Shown here: in pieces, positions 60,543 to 64,000 of the stretch | Layout: the number at the start of each line of letters is the position of its first letter | Numbering within the stretch: position 1 is the first letter of the stretch | From: Branchiostoma floridae | Lineage: Eukaryota; Chordata; Leptocardii; Amphioxiformes; Branchiostomatidae | Reading direction: 5' to 3' | DNA: 64,000 nucleotides | Assembly: GCF_000003815.2 (NCBI RefSeq) | Contig: NC_049980.1 | Coordinates: 15,406,154-15,470,153 of the forward strand | Notes under the pieces: model-generated | What the model was told of the DNA's origin: nothing | The model's input: the letters and a program-made list of their open reading frames with translations, nothing else | Databases searched by the model: none | Made by a program: the position numbers and the translations under genes

Positions 60543-61310
60543 CAATGAATGAATGAAGACCTTTATTGTACATACATACCCACAGGGTTTAGTACAGGTC
60601 GAAACAAAAGATACATGAAATATATACAATGAATCTACAATACCCAAGAAATCGTGTTCTACTACATTAATTCGACTTTTTCTTGCTTCTTTGTGATATT
60701 GAAAATGTAGGAACAGATATGCTTTATAAGTGAAGGTTTATCTAATTTCATAAGGAATATGAATTTGTCTCTTTTTCTTGTACAAACTACATTCTACTAC
60801 AAAATGATGGTCATCTTCTAACTTATCTAGATTGCAGTATCTACATATTTGTTGTTCTAGAGGAGTGCAGTTATGTCTTCCGGTTTCAATGTGTAATTTG
60901 TGGCAACTAATTCATAGTTTTGTGATGGCCATCCTGTGCCAAATATTGTCAATATTCAGGTATTGTTCTACATTATAGTTGGACTTTAACAGTCTGTAAG
61001 ACCTCAATTTGTTTTTAGCAGATCCACCTTTGCTATCATGTGGGAATAAAACAAGATGCTTAGGAACTAAGCATCCAGAATATTTCCAAAGGGAAAAAAA
61101 TTATCTCCACATACACATTTGTATTTGCTGTACCAGCTAATGCTTCAAACGTTAATTTCTTGTAGATTTTCAATATTTTCCCATCCAACTTAACAATATA
61201 TCCTTGCAATTTCCTTTAAACTGAAACTCAGCCATTTTGTAGGCAGAAATGCCCCAGAAATGCATGTACACGCTTGCTCCGTAAGCACTATTAAATGGCA
61301 TTGACTGGGA
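60543..61310 (-). mobile_element. Decayed LINE 3' end, minus strand
   Basis: Read on the minus strand it has a thumb/linker region (YGASVYMHFWG), then RMAITKL, HIETGRHNCTPLEQQICRYC and EDDHHFVVECSLYKKKR. It then has AATAAA (plus-strand 60562-60567) and a (TTCA)n tail at 60545-60557. Stops and shifts break the frame. The ITKL...GRH...C-x2-C...EDxxHF...C order is the same as in the LINE at 35-37 kb, so both belong to the same broad family but differ clearly in sequence. The 5' limit is approximate. Confidence 0.75.
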
Positions 61311-64000
61311 CCGCCTTGTGGTGTATGGCATAACTACATTGTTGTAGACTACTAGCCAATCATAAAGCTAGTCTGCTGCTCTCTCTTTTTTCATTGGCTG
61401 GACAAGGGAGAAAGAGAGGCCAGCAAAAACGAAAAAAAGATATTTCCCTCAGAAACATAAATACTGATACAGACAGTCAAGCTTTGTACATCTTGGGTTC
61501 ACATATTTCGTTTGGAAACAAGAACATCTAGAACAAAAGATAAAAAAACAGAATTTCTGCTCCAGTACTCATGAAAGCTGCCAAAGGCCCCAAATTAATG
61601 TTAACCGTCATATGGCCAACAACTATCATCACAATCCAGCCAAAACTCTAGAGTTAGTGCTGACGACAAATATAAAAACAGACTGATAGAACGACACACC
61701 CAGAACAATACCTCTATTCTATGGTGGTGAAAAAAGTCACAGGATGTGAATCAAAATGTCCCCCCCCCCCCAAATAAAGACATATGCAGTTAAGGCCTGT
61801 CTACTACAATGATAGTGACTGTGGCTCCAAAAGTTACAGTTTTATCTACAAGGTCAAAAGTCAGGTTCCATATAACGTCCTGTGCACGATGACATTTCCT
61901 GATGTCTAAACTCTCAGACTGTATCAAATACTGGTCACTTTGAATTTAGTGAGACATACATTTTATAGTTATGAAGATATCGGACTTCAAATCTAATAAG
62001 GTTCTCTAACTTCTCCATGCCAGTGGTATTTTATTTTATTTCTGATCTTCTTTTTAATTTCTGTCATATTTTACCAGGGGTGCTCAATCAGTGGTATGAT
62101 CCCTACTTTACAGTAGGCCCTGGGTCAAAAATAGATAACGCAAAGTTACTAAAGAGCCTGTTTTCTTCTTTATCTACAATGTCAGCAGACGCTTTGACAG
62201 GAAATGAAGCACCATTTAAATGGAAACTCACAGATTCCCAGCTGCCTGCACTTAACATCTACCTTACCCCTCATCCATATCCCTTTCTACTTTCATCCAT
62301 CCTGTCTCAAGACCTTCCTTCCCAGACACACTTGAATTAAGTCAGAGCTGCCCCTAATTTGTAGGCAGACCAGGTGCTCCCATTGACAGCACCTCTGACC
62401 ACATGAGGGGGCCATGATCAATTCTTTAATTTGGCCCTACAACCTGCTGATATCCAACTTTCAATCCCGCCTCCAACCAGACCCTTGGTCTCCACTGGTG
62501 ATAGATTGTAGTTAAAGGGTTGGTAGCCGCTTTTCATGTTGCCACAGGTGTACTTAAACTTTTTAAGCGCTTGTATTTGACCTGTTCATCAGTACATGTA
62601 CTCAAACTTTCCAGCAGTACATGTATTTGAATTTTCCCTCAGTATACATGTGCATGTGACGAACAAGTTTTCCACCTGGGCTGTTCAGAATCTGCCACTT
62701 GTGCATTGAGAGAAACTTTTCACAAAGATTGACAACGTGTGGATGATGAGGATCATAATGAATGCAAAACATTTTCATATGTTATTGTCAACTAAATGCA
62801 GTCACTTTAATTATAGTTCAATAAGTTAATTGCAAATTCTTGCCTGAGGGCTACAAACTGTAATTGCAAGTGACAAAAAATGACAGACAAATAATGGTAA
62901 ACACTAAAACAGTATAGTAAGCGACTACTCTAGTCTAACTTAAAGATGTAACTTATTAATAGAGGAGATTTGTGGAATTTTGCAATAAAGCAAGGCGAAG
63001 TTAGCAATGGGGTTCTACAGTCAGCTATCATTAACATGAAACAAATCCTTCTTGATAGAAATCCCTTTGGGACAACAATAGCTGGCATTGTCCACATTCT
63101 ACGCATGGATCAACTTTGCTGTCTGCCAAATGAAAGTATAGCCTGACCGTATGCATAATAGAGAGATATAGGAATCCCTTCCCTCCACTGACAGGTCAGG
63201 CAACTTGGAAAGGGAGCACGGCCACCCAGATTGGCTGCGGTCTGCCTGCTCTAATCAATGGACAACAACACACTTCTCCACTCCCACAGATTAAGGAAAG
63301 CCAAGGTCAATCTGCAGATGGCACCGAACACAATTGGAGACACACTCTGGCTCCAACATAAATGAACAGACAAATGAACAGACAAATGAGTTCTGCAGAA
63401 CCAGTTAGTACATTCTATTGTTTTCTCTCTAACTAATGGCTATTAAAGTCTGCTACTGTCAGACCCATGTCATTTCAAACTGTACAAGTAATAAACAGCT
63501 CAGTAAAATAGACTTCAACATAACATGATTGCCAGGTAGTGAGAAGGAAGACAATATATTTCTGCTCACTGAATACTGGTAGAAAAATGTATTGGATTTT
63601 TATCATGTGCACACCTATATGTATATGTAAGCACAAGATAATGATTCTCTTGACACAAAACAGAATGATTTATAACATTATGCAAGTGTGGGTCCTTATC
63701 TAAGTCACATGCTCAGGAACAGACTTCAAAAGTTATAAAACAGGCATGTTATTAATGACTAGTATGACTAGAACAACTTGTTACTATGGTATTTACATGC
63801 TAATCATATACCTTTTACCCCTTACCACTGGCCACTGTGACCATGCTGCACAGATTGCTCCACAAGTTTGTATGTTTTGCTGTATCTTACATCATATTTT
63901 TACATCATATTCCAATTGATATGAAATCGAGGATCAAGGGCCTTAGAGAAATTTAGCTTTTAGGCTGAAGCTTTGAATTTACTTAAATCACATCCCCTTC
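61311..64000. other. No gene supported; poly-C run
   Basis: A run of 12 C lies at 61760-61771. No exon of the CSPG4-like gene or other coding sequence was recognised up to the window end. Confidence 0.45.

Overview
The window looks like nuclear DNA of an invertebrate chordate, most likely a lancelet (Branchiostoma). The reasons are many short phase-matched exons with GT-AG introns, deuterostome-type EGF/ZP and CSPG4 proteins, tRNA-derived SINEs, several MITE-like families and LINE remnants. The organism is inferred from protein style and repeat texture; no search was possible. There is no sign of prokaryotic or viral genes.

Region 1 (about 1-25,405, plus strand) holds two tandem paralogous genes, A (coding exons 2,285-13,324) and B (16,083-25,405). 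I rebuilt 19 coding exons for each. Thirteen of the 19 have exactly the same length in both copies and all splice phases agree. Each encodes a type I membrane glycoprotein: signal peptide, an SHFRG-motif N-terminal module of about 360 residues, five calcium-binding-type EGF domains, a ZP domain, a furin-type basic site, a transmembrane helix and a short tail with a YxxPhi motif. Each copy has one lesion in this assembly. Copy A has one extra base in EGF exon 11. Copy B has an in-frame TGA in the first ZP exon.

Region 2 (about 25,406-51,101) has no host gene that I can support. It holds three tRNA-derived SINEs (one inside a perfect 85-bp direct repeat), a CA microsatellite set in a degenerate minisatellite and interrupted by a retroposon 3' end, a 5'-truncated LINE with a 557-codon open frame, MITE-like elements, a 97-bp near-perfect palindrome and a DR1 nuclear-receptor-type site.

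Region 3 (51,102-53,716, minus strand) is the large last coding exon of a CSPG4/NG2-like proteoglycan: about five and a half CSPG repeats, a transmembrane helix and the C-terminal PDZ ligand QYWV. Its 5' exons (laminin-G domains and further CSPG repeats) are not visible and probably lie beyond position 64,000.

Region 4 (53,717-64,000) is probably a long CSPG4 intron. It contains TA and CA microsatellites and a decayed minus-strand LINE of the same general type as the one at 35 kb.
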